Positions 22,779-30,497 of a DNA stretch of 30,497 nt are shown here, one piece after another (position 1 is the first letter of the stretch; every line of letters begins with the position of its first letter). The notes below the pieces were generated by a model that ran no database searches, was not told the DNA's origin, and saw only the letters and a program-made list of their open reading frames with translations. Both the position numbers and the translations under genes were made by a program. Where the stretch lies: contig CAZFQS010000031.1 in NCBI GenBank assembly GCA_964521285.1, positions 1 through 30,497 on the forward strand, in the 5' to 3' direction. This DNA is from G020354785 sp964521285 (GTDB lineage: Bacteria; Bacteroidota; Bacteroidia; Bacteroidales; UBA10428).

Positions 22779-25231
22779 TCCATTCCGTTCTCATAATCTA
22801 TTTCATTAACTTCCTGATCACTCTTCGATTGTCTATAGTTATTAAGCCTGTAAGTAAGACTTAATGTTACAACCTGTGGTTCTCTTGTAAATTTATTATG
22901 TATATATAAATCTTCACTTGTTGTTGTAAACTCGAATTTACCTGATTTAAATATATCCCTCGCTTGCAGGGTCAGGCTTGCCCGTCTTTTCATAAAATCC
23001 TGCCTTAATGCAACATTAACTATATAAAATGCTTTCCTGTCACCCTGTGCAGTTACAGAAGGCCCTGCATAGAATCCGGTAATCTGAAACCTGCTTCCCC
23101 ATTTGAACTTTAATGTGGAATTTACCCTTATATCCCAGGTATTTTTTACCTGCGAGACATCCTCATCCAGTATTTCTCCCTTAATATGGTAATTAAAAAA
23201 GTTAACACTTGTGTTCAGGTTCCACCACTTAAATAATTCAAGATTGGCCATAACTTCAGTACCCAGGAAATAGTCTTTGCTAATATTATCCACTGTATGA
23301 ACCAGAACATTTTCGGTAGTTGTCGTATCCTGCCATCTTATTCTGGTAATCTTATTGTTGGTTTGTCTGTAATATGCCTCAACAGCAATAAAAGAATTTC
23401 CAAACCTTTTTTGAAAATTTAACTCATAGGAATCCGTAAATTCAGGCTCCAGGTCCGGATTTCCAATTCTAATATTCAGTCTGTCCATATACCTGGCAAA
23501 CGGATTAAGAACCCATATCCTCGGTCGCTCTATTCGCCGGCTGTAACTTAGCAGCACCTGGTTATTGTTTTTTAATTGTTTTGTAAAGTGCAGGGTAGGG
23601 AAAAGCATTAATTTATTATAAGTAAATTCCTCGCCTGAAGTTAACTGCTTAATAACTCTGTCTGTATATTCCATTCTCAGGCCCAACTGATAATCGATAC
23701 CAATTATGGTGCTTGAATACAATCCATAAAGTGACTGAATATTTCTTGATAATTCTATATCATTGGAAAATTCACTATTAGGCGCCCATTCATTCTGATC
23801 ATAATCATAATCCTCAAAGACAAAATCTGTTTGATTCAGGTCAATTCTTGACTGGTAGCCAGCTTCAATTTTCCCGTTATTTGCGAATGGTTTAACATAA
23901 TCAGCTTTAATCCTTAACTCACTTTCTGCTTCATCCTGACTTGAACGCTGCCTTAATGTTCCTGTACCGATTACGCTTGCTGTATCTTCCTCTGTATCAC
24001 TTGTATTTATACCCTGATTTGTATTGTAATAGACCGATGCCAATAATTGATGTCCCAGCTGATCAAATTTAATTTGATAATCAAGGTTCAGGCTGTAATA
24101 ATTATTATCGACCCTAAATATATCCCGGCTATTGTACCACTGGTCAGTTAAAGGAGGATTAGAATATTCATGATAATCTGAGAAACTGCTTCTTGTAAAT
24201 GATCTGTCTCCTGTATTTGCCGAAAGTGTCAGTGAATGTTTTTCATTGATATTATAATCAAGACCTCCTCTAAATTCCAGTCCTTCTCTTCTGAATTCTC
24301 TATCCCCATCGGAGTCAACATAGAATAATGTATCACGTAAATAACTTTCCCGGTTCATAAGTCCTGTTCCGCTGAACTTTCTGTCATCAAAATTGATCCC
24401 TCCAAAAAAATTAACATTGCCTGTCCTGTAATTCAATAGGAAATCTGTGGCATATTTTCCTTTTGTGCCTATTGACGCATTAAATATTCCTCCGAATCCA
24501 CGCTGTTTTTGTTTTTTCATTATTACGTTTATGATGCCGGCCATTCCGTCAGGATCAAATTTTGCAGACGGATTTGTAATAATTTCTATACTTTGGACAG
24601 AACTTGCAGGTATCTGCTGTAGTGCATCACTTCCTTCCAGTATGCTTGGTTTGCCATCAACCAGCACCTTGAAATTCGAACTTCCCCTTAGAGTAACATT
24701 GCCCTCCACGTCAGTCTGAATTGAAGGAGTATTTTCCAGAACATCCACTGCAGTCCCACCTGCAGAGCTTACATCTTCGCTTACAGTTATCACCTTCCTG
24801 TCAATTTTATATTCAACATGTGGTCTGTCAGCAACCACTTCAACCTGTTCCAGTGAAGTATACGCAGGTTCTAGTTTTATTACTCCGAGATCAATTACCT
24901 TGTTACCTGGTGTTAACCTGATTTTAGATATTCTTGATTTCTTATATCCTATAAAACTCAATTCGACATAGAAAAACCCGTATGGTAATTCGTTCAAAAC
25001 AAAACTGCCACTTTGGTCTGTTATGGTGCCTGTAATAAGAGAAGAATCCCTGTGGCTGAAAATGCTAACTGTTGTATATTCCATAAATGCATTTGTGACA
25101 AGGTCCTGGACCTTGCCTGTTATAACACCTTCTTTGGGCAGATTTTCACGGTTAAAATCACCCTGTGGTCTTTGGGCTACTGAATTAATTAATATTAATA
25201 CTGATACAGATAAAATAAATAATTTTCTCAT
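22775..25231 (-). CDS. Outer-membrane beta-barrel receptor (TonB-dependent type)
   Basis: 818 residues. Signal peptide at 1-19 (ILINSVAQ), then a carboxypeptidase-regulatory-like beta-sandwich (about 36-115: GVITGKVQDLVTNAFMEYTTVSIF), a plug domain (about 130-240: VLENTPSIQTDVEGNVTLRG, VLVDGKP, SIEIITNPSAKFDPDGMAGIINVIMK), and a long beta-barrel to the end with the usual aromatic-alternating strands (LLNYRTGNVNFFGG, SLTYRLN). It belongs to the outer-membrane beta-barrel family related to TonB-dependent receptors; the ligand cannot be told. No SusD-like partner is adjacent. It is divergent from a surface lipoprotein gene. Confidence 0.9.
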   Translation of the reverse strand: MRKLFILSVSVLILINSVAQRPQGDFNRENLPKEGVITGKVQDLVTNAFMEYTTVSIFSHRDSSLITGTITDQSGSFVLNELPYGFFYVELSFIGYKKSRISKIRLTPGNKVIDLGVIKLEPAYTSLEQVEVVADRPHVEYKIDRKVITVSEDVSSAGGTAVDVLENTPSIQTDVEGNVTLRGSSNFKVLVDGKPSILEGSDALQQIPASSVQSIEIITNPSAKFDPDGMAGIINVIMKKQKQRGFGGIFNASIGTKGKYATDFLLNYRTGNVNFFGGINFDDRKFSGTGLMNRESYLRDTLFYVDSDGDREFRREGLEFRGGLDYNINEKHSLTLSANTGDRSFTRSSFSDYHEYSNPPLTDQWYNSRDIFRVDNNYYSLNLDYQIKFDQLGHQLLASVYYNTNQGINTSDTEEDTASVIGTGTLRQRSSQDEAESELRIKADYVKPFANNGKIEAGYQSRIDLNQTDFVFEDYDYDQNEWAPNSEFSNDIELSRNIQSLYGLYSSTIIGIDYQLGLRMEYTDRVIKQLTSGEEFTYNKLMLFPTLHFTKQLKNNNQVLLSYSRRIERPRIWVLNPFARYMDRLNIRIGNPDLEPEFTDSYELNFQKRFGNSFIAVEAYYRQTNNKITRIRWQDTTTTENVLVHTVDNISKDYFLGTEVMANLELFKWWNLNTSVNFFNYHIKGEILDEDVSQVKNTWDIRVNSTLKFKWGSRFQITGFYAGPSVTAQGDRKAFYIVNVALRQDFMKRRASLTLQARDIFKSGKFEFTTTSEDLYIHNKFTREPQVVTLSLTYRLNNYRQSKSDQEVNEIDYENGME

Positions 25232-25254
25232 AAATCCTAACTTATATATTGCAG

Positions 25255-25262
25255 CAAAAATA
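25255..25262 (-). promoter_or_regulatory. Candidate -7 box of the beta-barrel receptor gene
   Basis: Minus-strand TATTTTTG (25255-25262) matches TAnnTTTG, 24 bp before the start codon at 25231. No TTTG box at 19-22 bp spacing, so support is partial. Confidence 0.4.
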
Positions 25263-25452
25263 CTTAATCATTAGACAACTTTTAAAATAAAAACTTGCAT
25301 TTAAAACAAGTGCAAAAATTTTACAAATATCAAATTTAAAATACAATCTTATCAACTATCTGTTTGTTAAAAATTACCAAGTGCCTATTGAATTACATAA
25401 ATTATTATTATTTTTATAATTCATTAACAATAACTTAAAAACAATTATTATC

Positions 25453-26238
25453 ATGAAAAAGTTTTACAAATATTTTTTACCAATCCTGCTTGTTATTGCA
25501 ATAGCATTTGTAACAGGCTGTAAAAAGGATGATGATGAGACTCCCACATTTGAATCTTTGAGCTTTACCGAAGAAGAAATTATTAATAAAATTCCTGAAG
25601 GATTGAAGAATTCGACAGATGAAAATGCACAGGCATGTGTTGATGCTATTGAAAGTGCAGCTGACTGGTCCTTATTTTACGGCAGCCTTACTCCTCCTGA
25701 TAATGCAGTTAAAGTCGATAACAAATCTACCAGTAGTGAAGGTACCTGGAAATGGTCATATAACTACGATGGAGTTCATGTAATTACTTATTACTGGACA
25801 TATGAAGAAACAGCCACAAAACATATGTGGACAATGGATATTCAGTGGGACGATGGCCCGTTATTTAATTTTATTGATGCATGGGAACTGAAAGACGGGA
25901 CACAGGGCGAAGTAAAATATAACTTCCAGTGGGCGTGTGCATATGAAAATCAGTATTATGAAGATTGTTATGATGACATATTTTGGATATACACATGGAA
26001 TAAAAATGCCAATGGTGTAATAAATTTCACATTTAAATATGAATCTTCTGAAGTTGAATATTCATATTATTATAAATACGAGCTGGTCTTAAATCCCAAT
26101 GGTTCAGGGACCCTGGATTATTACTGGCTTGATGATTACTGGCATTATCACTATGAATGGGATGCTCTGGGCAATGGCAGCTGGGTATGGTATACTGAAG
26201 GTTCAACAATAAGTGGTGAAGGAAGCTGGACAGTATAA
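25453..26238 (+). CDS. Aromatic-rich surface lipoprotein of unknown function
   Basis: 261 residues. Type II signal peptide with lipobox VTGC; lipidation at Cys23. The next residues, KKDDDE, resemble the lysine plus acidic surface-export signal of Bacteroidota lipoproteins, so it is probably displayed outside. The mature protein is exceptionally rich in Trp and Tyr (16 Trp by my count), in alternating stretches such as YYYKYEL, YYWLDDYWHYHYEW and GSWVWYTEG, suggesting a beta-sheet with exposed aromatic residues that might bind carbohydrate. Three further Cys could form disulfides. Family not recognised. Strong terminator at 26261. Confidence 0.82.
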   Translation: MKKFYKYFLPILLVIAIAFVTGCKKDDDETPTFESLSFTEEEIINKIPEGLKNSTDENAQACVDAIESAADWSLFYGSLTPPDNAVKVDNKSTSSEGTWKWSYNYDGVHVITYYWTYEETATKHMWTMDIQWDDGPLFNFIDAWELKDGTQGEVKYNFQWACAYENQYYEDCYDDIFWIYTWNKNANGVINFTFKYESSEVEYSYYYKYELVLNPNGSGTLDYYWLDDYWHYHYEWDALGNGSWVWYTEGSTISGEGSWTV

Positions 26239-26260
26239 CTACTATTCAATATATTTTCTT

Positions 26261-26290
26261 AAAGCCTTTGCAGGTTGCAAAGGCTTTTTT
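26261..26290 (+). terminator. Rho-independent terminator of the lipoprotein gene
   Basis: Twelve-bp stem AAAGCCTTTGCA (26261-26272) and TGCAAAGGCTTT (26276-26287), loop GGT, then a T-run. Confidence 0.92.
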
Positions 26291-26334
26291 ATTTTATTGT
26301 ATCTCACAAATTTCTAAATATTATTTGTAAATGC

Positions 26335-26342
26335 TATTTTTG
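26335..26342 (+). promoter_or_regulatory. Candidate -7 box of the gpsA-pgi operon
   Basis: TATTTTTG matches TAnnTTTG, 24 bp before the gpsA start. No clear TTTG box at proper spacing. Confidence 0.4.
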
Positions 26343-26365
26343 TAGCTCATTTTAAGAACCAATTA

Positions 26366-27361
26366 ATGAACCATTTATCTAAAATTGCAGTATTGGGCGG
26401 GGGCAGCTGGGCTACAGCAATAGTAAAGTTACTTTCACATAATATTAATGAACTGAACTGGTATATCAGAAGCCAGGAAAACATTGATTTTATTAAAAAA
26501 TTTCATCACAATCCAAAATATTTAAGTTCTGTTGACATTGATATTAAAAAAATAAATTTTTTTAATAATATCTCCGAGGCAATTGAACAGTCAGAAATTC
26601 TGATATTTGCCATCCCCTCTCCTTTTCTTAAAGAATCCCTGGAAGATTATAATGCCGGTTTTAATAACAAGTTTATTGTTTCAGCCATAAAAGGAATAAT
26701 ACCGGGAGATAATCTTACTATTTCAGAATTTTTTTACAAGTACTATGGTGTACCTTATAAAAATATAGGCATAATCTCAGGGCCCTGCCACGCCGAAGAA
26801 ATTGCCCTGGAAAGATTGTCATATCTTACCATAGCATGTACAAACCGGATTAACGCTGAAGTTATTTTAAACAAACTGAGTTGTCATTATGTAAAAATTA
26901 AAACATCAAAAGACATATACGGGACTGAATATGCAGCAGTTTTAAAGAATATCATTGCTATCGCTGCCGGCATATGCCATGGACTGGGCTATGGTGATAA
27001 TTTTCAGGCAGTCCTTGTTTCAAATGCTATCCAGGAAATTAAACGATTCCTGGACAAGACATATAAAAGTAAACGCAAAGTATTTAGTTCACCTTACCTT
27101 GGGGATTTAATAGTAACAGCCTATTCGCAGTTTAGCAGAAACCGTACATTCGGGACAATGATTGGGAAAGGTTATTCCGTAAAATCGGCACAATTGGAAT
27201 TAACCATGATTGCCGAGGGCTATCATGCAACAAACTGCATAAACGAAATAAATAAAGGATATGATGTAAAAATGCCAATAATAAATGCTGTTTACAATAT
27301 ACTATATGAAAGGATAGCTCCTGCTATTGAAATAAAATTACTTACAGATAAACTGAAATAA
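26366..27361 (+). CDS. gpsA: Glycerol-3-phosphate dehydrogenase [NAD(P)+]
   Basis: 331 residues. It reduces dihydroxyacetone phosphate to glycerol-3-phosphate, the backbone for phospholipids. The dinucleotide-binding loop is VLGGGSWATA (9-18), the substrate-binding Lys is K109 in SAIKG, the ISGPCHAEE motif is at 137-145, and the catalytic Lys is K194 in AAVLKNIIAIAAGICHGLGYGDN. It is 35 bp upstream of pgi, with the same orientation, so both are probably co-transcribed; gpsA supplies glycerol-3-phosphate and pgi handles upper glycolysis. Confidence 0.95.
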   Translation: MNHLSKIAVLGGGSWATAIVKLLSHNINELNWYIRSQENIDFIKKFHHNPKYLSSVDIDIKKINFFNNISEAIEQSEILIFAIPSPFLKESLEDYNAGFNNKFIVSAIKGIIPGDNLTISEFFYKYYGVPYKNIGIISGPCHAEEIALERLSYLTIACTNRINAEVILNKLSCHYVKIKTSKDIYGTEYAAVLKNIIAIAAGICHGLGYGDNFQAVLVSNAIQEIKRFLDKTYKSKRKVFSSPYLGDLIVTAYSQFSRNRTFGTMIGKGYSVKSAQLELTMIAEGYHATNCINEINKGYDVKMPIINAVYNILYERIAPAIEIKLLTDKLK

Positions 27362-27396
27362 ATGTTATATTATTTAGAAATCTTTAATACTATAAG

Positions 27397-28704
27397 ATGG
27401 AAAACTTAAAATTAAGTATTGAAAATGTTTTCAATTTTGTTTCAAAGGATTCAATATATGAACTTAAGGATAAGGCAATAGGCATAATTAAATCCCTTTA
27501 CGACAGAACAGGTAGGGGAAATGATTTTTTAGGCTGGGTAAAACTTCCTTCATTAATTAGTGAAGAAGAAATAAGGAATATTGAAAAAGTAACTGCTGAA
27601 ATAAATAAGAATAAGATTGAGTTCATTGTGGTTATTGGCATAGGTGGTTCCTACCTTGGAACAAAAGCTGTCTATGACGCATTATCAAATAATTTCATAC
27701 AGTTCAAAAAAAACAACGGCTACCCAAAGCTTTTATTTGCAGGACATAATATAGGAGAAGATTACCTGTCAGAATTACTGGATATCCTTTATAACAAAAA
27801 ATATGCTCTTGCAGTAATTTCAAAATCAGGTACCACACTGGAACCTGCTATAGGATTCAGGATACTGAGAGAGCATTTAATAAAACAGGTTGGGGAAGCA
27901 AAAGCAAAAGATTTAATAATTGCCATTACCGATCCGGTAAAAGGAATGCTCAGGGCAATGGTTGGCAGGACAATGGTTAAATCATTTGAAATTCCGCCCG
28001 ATATAGGCGGGAGGTATTCTGTTTTTACAAATGTGGGACTGGTTCCACTTTCTATTGCCGGATTTGATATCAGATCCTTTGTTAAAGGGGCAAAAGATAT
28101 GCAGAAACAGACAGGTCCTGGTATCCCTTTTGAAAAAAATCCTGCAGCAATATATGCTGCTGCGAGGTACACTCTAAACAAGGTAAACAAAAAGATAGAA
28201 ATACTGGCAAACTTTGAGAACAGGCTTCATTATTTAGCTGAATGGTGGAAACAATTATATGCTGAGAGCGAAGGCAAAGTAGGAAAAGGTATATACCCGA
28301 CAAGCGTTGATTTTACTACTGATTTACACTCAATGGGACAATATATACAGGAGGGGGAAAGGAGTCTCTTTGAAACTATTATCTCGGTAAAGAAAACAAA
28401 ACGTAAGCTGACTATCCCCGAAGAAAAAACAAACATGGACAATTTGAACTATCTGGCCGGTAAACGGATTGACGAGGTAAATAAAATGGCAGAAAAAGGG
28501 ACAATAAAAGCACACGTTGACGGAGGAGTCCCTAATATTCACATAGAATTACCGGAATTAAATGAATATTATTTGGGCCAGCTGATGTACTTTTTTGAAA
28601 TAGCCTGTGGAACAAGTGGTTACCTGCTTGAGATAAATCCTTTTGATCAGCCGGGTGTGGAAGAATATAAAAAGAATATGTTTGCGCTCCTGGGAAAACC
28701 ATAA
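27397..28704 (+). CDS. pgi: Glucose-6-phosphate isomerase
   Basis: 435 residues, the shorter bacterial type. Interconverts glucose-6-phosphate and fructose-6-phosphate. Sugar-phosphate-binding motif ISKSGTTLEPA (141-151), GGRYSVFT (204-211), the catalytic region with E290 (QLYAESEGK) and H311 (DLHSMGQYIQEG), and the C-terminal signature NPFDQPGVEEYK (414-425) with the conserved Lys425. Followed after 5 bp by the ACP phosphodiesterase-like gene. Confidence 0.97.
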   Translation: MENLKLSIENVFNFVSKDSIYELKDKAIGIIKSLYDRTGRGNDFLGWVKLPSLISEEEIRNIEKVTAEINKNKIEFIVVIGIGGSYLGTKAVYDALSNNFIQFKKNNGYPKLLFAGHNIGEDYLSELLDILYNKKYALAVISKSGTTLEPAIGFRILREHLIKQVGEAKAKDLIIAITDPVKGMLRAMVGRTMVKSFEIPPDIGGRYSVFTNVGLVPLSIAGFDIRSFVKGAKDMQKQTGPGIPFEKNPAAIYAAARYTLNKVNKKIEILANFENRLHYLAEWWKQLYAESEGKVGKGIYPTSVDFTTDLHSMGQYIQEGERSLFETIISVKKTKRKLTIPEEKTNMDNLNYLAGKRIDEVNKMAEKGTIKAHVDGGVPNIHIELPELNEYYLGQLMYFFEIACGTSGYLLEINPFDQPGVEEYKKNMFALLGKP

Positions 28705-28709
28705 ATAGT

Positions 28710-29309
28710 ATGAATTATTTGGCACATGTATTTCTATCAGGTGATAATGAGGAAATTGCAGTAGGTAATTTCATAGGTGATTATGTTAAGGGGGAGAATT
28801 TTAAAAAATATTCCGAATCAGTAAAAAAAGGTATTCTTTTGCACAGGGATATAGATTTATATACTGACAGAAATAAAACTGTTAAGAAAAGTAAGTTACT
28901 CCTGAAAGAAAAGTATGGTAAATATTCCGGAATAATAGTCGATATTTTTTACGATCATTTCCTGACTAAAAACTGGCATAAATTCTCTTCACAATCACTA
29001 AAGGATTTTACTCAGAACTTTCATAATATACTTATTAAATATTTTGAAATCCTTCCTGAAGAGGTAAAAAAATTTGTCCCCTCGTTTATTAATAATAACT
29101 GGATTAAAACCTATGAGTCTGTCGAAGGTATGGAAATAGTACTTAAAAGGATGTCACACGTAACAACACTGCCTGATGAAACTGACTATGCAATTAATGT
29201 ACTGAGAAACAATTATAATGAAATAGAAAATGATTTTCTTAATTATTTTCCTGAATTAGCCTGTTATGTTACGAACAAATTCAATATTCCTCTTCCGGTT
29301 GTCAACTAG
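28710..29309 (+). CDS. ACP phosphodiesterase-like protein (DUF479)
   Basis: 199 residues. It starts MNYLAHVFLSGDNEEIAVGNFIGDYVKG, the hallmark of the AcpH family, and has the HRDIDLYTD block (51-59) and DIFYDHFLTKNW (about 79-90) with conserved His and Asp that would bind a metal. E. coli AcpH removes the 4'-phosphopantetheine arm from acyl carrier protein; the same is inferred here. It follows pgi by 5 bp and its end overlaps the convergent KamA gene by 8 bp. Confidence 0.85.
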   Translation: MNYLAHVFLSGDNEEIAVGNFIGDYVKGENFKKYSESVKKGILLHRDIDLYTDRNKTVKKSKLLLKEKYGKYSGIIVDIFYDHFLTKNWHKFSSQSLKDFTQNFHNILIKYFEILPEEVKKFVPSFINNNWIKTYESVEGMEIVLKRMSHVTTLPDETDYAINVLRNNYNEIENDFLNYFPELACYVTNKFNIPLPVVN

Positions 29310-30497
29310 AGGCACACTGTTTATCAGCATAATACTGCTCGTATTCCAGTTTCCTTATACTAATGTTATCATATAAAATCTTTCTGAGAGTCTTTTCGAA
29401 GAAAAATTCTTTTTTACCAAAGGCAGGTCTGAGGTCGTTAAGCCAGAATGCCTCTTCATTATATTTGGCAAGAAAAGGTTTGCGTGTCCATTCTGTATCG
29501 CGGGCCTGCAGAAAAAGCAATACTATCACTTTTTCATCAAATATCTCAGTAACTCCGGTGATTTGTATCTTACCCGGACTCGCTGACATAATTGGCCCCC
29601 GAACAGTTCGGCATAACCCACTTGTATTTGCATAAGCCTCCTTAAATATTTCCCAGGCTTTTACAAGAGGGACTGCAAAGTAATGCTGTGCCCCTGTGTC
29701 TCTGGGCATAAACATATAATATGGAATTATTCCCAGCTTAACCTGTTCTTTCCAGAGTTTATTCCATATGTCTGCTTTGGCATTAATATGATTTAAAATT
29801 GGTGACTGGGAACGGATTTGTGCTCCTGTACTGAGAATATTTCTTGTTGCCAGTTTTACTGCTTCTGTTGACAGTTCAACAGGATGGTTAAAATTTGCCA
29901 TAAAGGCCAAATGTCTTCCTGACTTAATTACTTTTCTAAAAATATTTAATATATCCCTGGAATCAGGGTCGGAAATAAATCTGTAGGGCCAATAACTTAA
30001 AGCTTTAGAACCAATACGTATAGTAGTCAGATGAGATAAATCAGCATCTAATATTGCATCTATATATTTACCAAGCTGATTTGCAGTCATTATCATCGGG
30101 TCTCCTCCTGTAATAAGTATATCTGTTATCTGCTTATTCTTCTTTAAGTATTTAATTAGCAAATCAGTCTGGTTCATGGCAAATCTCAGCTCAGGCCTGT
30201 TTGTAAACTGTGGCCATCGAAAACAGAAAGTGCAATATGCATGGCAAGTCTGGCCTTGAGTGGGGAAAAACAGTAAAGTCTCATTGTACTTATGCTGCAT
30301 TCCTTTTGGTTTTATTTTATTTAATTCAGGAACATTATATTTTTGCTGATCCCCCGGATGAGGATTAAGCTGGAGCCATATTTTATGGATGGCCCTGTTT
30401 AACTCAGTCTTATCAGCTCCCTTATTTATCAGAAAGTCAATCTTTTCAAAGTGTTCCCTACTTAAAATCTCTTTGGTAGGAAAATTGAGTAAAAATA
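29302..30497 (-). CDS. KamA-family radical SAM protein (5' partial)
   Basis: The frame is open from the window edge, so the start lies to the right. The visible part reads FLLNFPTKEIL... then NPHPGDQQ, GMQHKYNETLLFFPTQGQ and the radical SAM cluster CHAYCTFC (CxxxCxxC), which holds the 4Fe-4S cluster that cleaves S-adenosylmethionine. ILITGGDPM is the conserved GGD block. The family includes lysine 2,3-aminomutase, which also needs PLP; whether this one is a true aminomutase is not shown, and the window lacks other genes of lysine fermentation. The ATG at 30300 is internal. Convergent with and overlapping the ACP phosphodiesterase-like gene. Confidence 0.85.
   Translation of the reverse strand, partial: FLLNFPTKEILSREHFEKIDFLINKGADKTELNRAIHKIWLQLNPHPGDQQKYNVPELNKIKPKGMQHKYNETLLFFPTQGQTCHAYCTFCFRWPQFTNRPELRFAMNQTDLLIKYLKKNKQITDILITGGDPMIMTANQLGKYIDAILDADLSHLTTIRIGSKALSYWPYRFISDPDSRDILNIFRKVIKSGRHLAFMANFNHPVELSTEAVKLATRNILSTGAQIRSQSPILNHINAKADIWNKLWKEQVKLGIIPYYMFMPRDTGAQHYFAVPLVKAWEIFKEAYANTSGLCRTVRGPIMSASPGKIQITGVTEIFDEKVIVLLFLQARDTEWTRKPFLAKYNEEAFWLNDLRPAFGKKEFFFEKTLRKILYDNISIRKLEYEQYYADKQCASS

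Noticed and set aside
29302..30497. A lysine fermentation cluster
   Set aside because: Only one KamA-family gene is visible, without the 5,6-aminomutase or downstream pathway genes; the rest lies outside the window if it exists.

Overview
The window looks like a chromosomal segment of an AT-rich Bacteroidota genome, most likely Bacteroidales or a close relative. Signs of this are C-terminal type IX secretion (T9SS type A) sorting domains, an Omp28-like protein, the alternative GlmU-type protein typical of this phylum, a zinc-free type B L31, lipoproteins with an acidic surface-export signal, outer-membrane beta-barrel receptors, and promoters of the Bacteroidota type (TAnnTTTG at -7, TTTG at -33). 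A flavodiiron protein and a KamA-family radical SAM enzyme fit an anaerobic or microaerobic life. No plasmid, phage, insertion sequence or CRISPR array was seen.

Layout, left to right. Positions 1-963 hold the 3' part of a secreted thioredoxin-like Omp28/T9SS protein. Positions 1011-2219 hold a flavodiiron reductase, bracketed by two related palindromic repeats at 967-1005 and 2327-2353. A minus-strand housekeeping operon follows at 2358-6364: rsfS, ftsH, cdsA and psd, which link translation silencing, membrane protein quality control and phospholipid synthesis. birA is divergent from it. pyrE with an SRPBCC gene diverges from a NUDIX gene, and their start codons are only 7 bp apart. A long minus-strand block runs from 8973 to 17650: a TlpA-like protein, coaD, a HAD phosphatase, a LiaF-like membrane protein, lon, the GlmU-like protein, rpmE2 with a near-consensus promoter and a terminator, and a GNAT-like gene.

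A tRNA-His gene lies at 17840-17914. Next comes an accessory-looking minus-strand operon at 18040-20656: an integral membrane protein, a secreted PPC/DUF296 protein, and a DUF362 protein with a T9SS tail. The DUF362 gene appears to be broken by a frameshift plus deletion. Two gene-poor stretches surround a lone SiaC-type (DUF1987) gene; the second ends in a strong terminator with no coding gene in front of it, so it may encode a small RNA.

The right third holds a CPBP membrane protease, an outer-membrane beta-barrel receptor divergent from an aromatic-rich lipoprotein, a gpsA-pgi-acpH-like operon, and a KamA-family radical SAM gene cut by the window edge.

Most of the window is core metabolism. 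The parts that deserve a second look are the palindromic repeats, the membrane/PPC/DUF362 operon and its frameshift, two thioredoxin-fold proteins that have each lost the first active-site cysteine, and the candidate small RNA. I did not find a clearly new multi-gene system.
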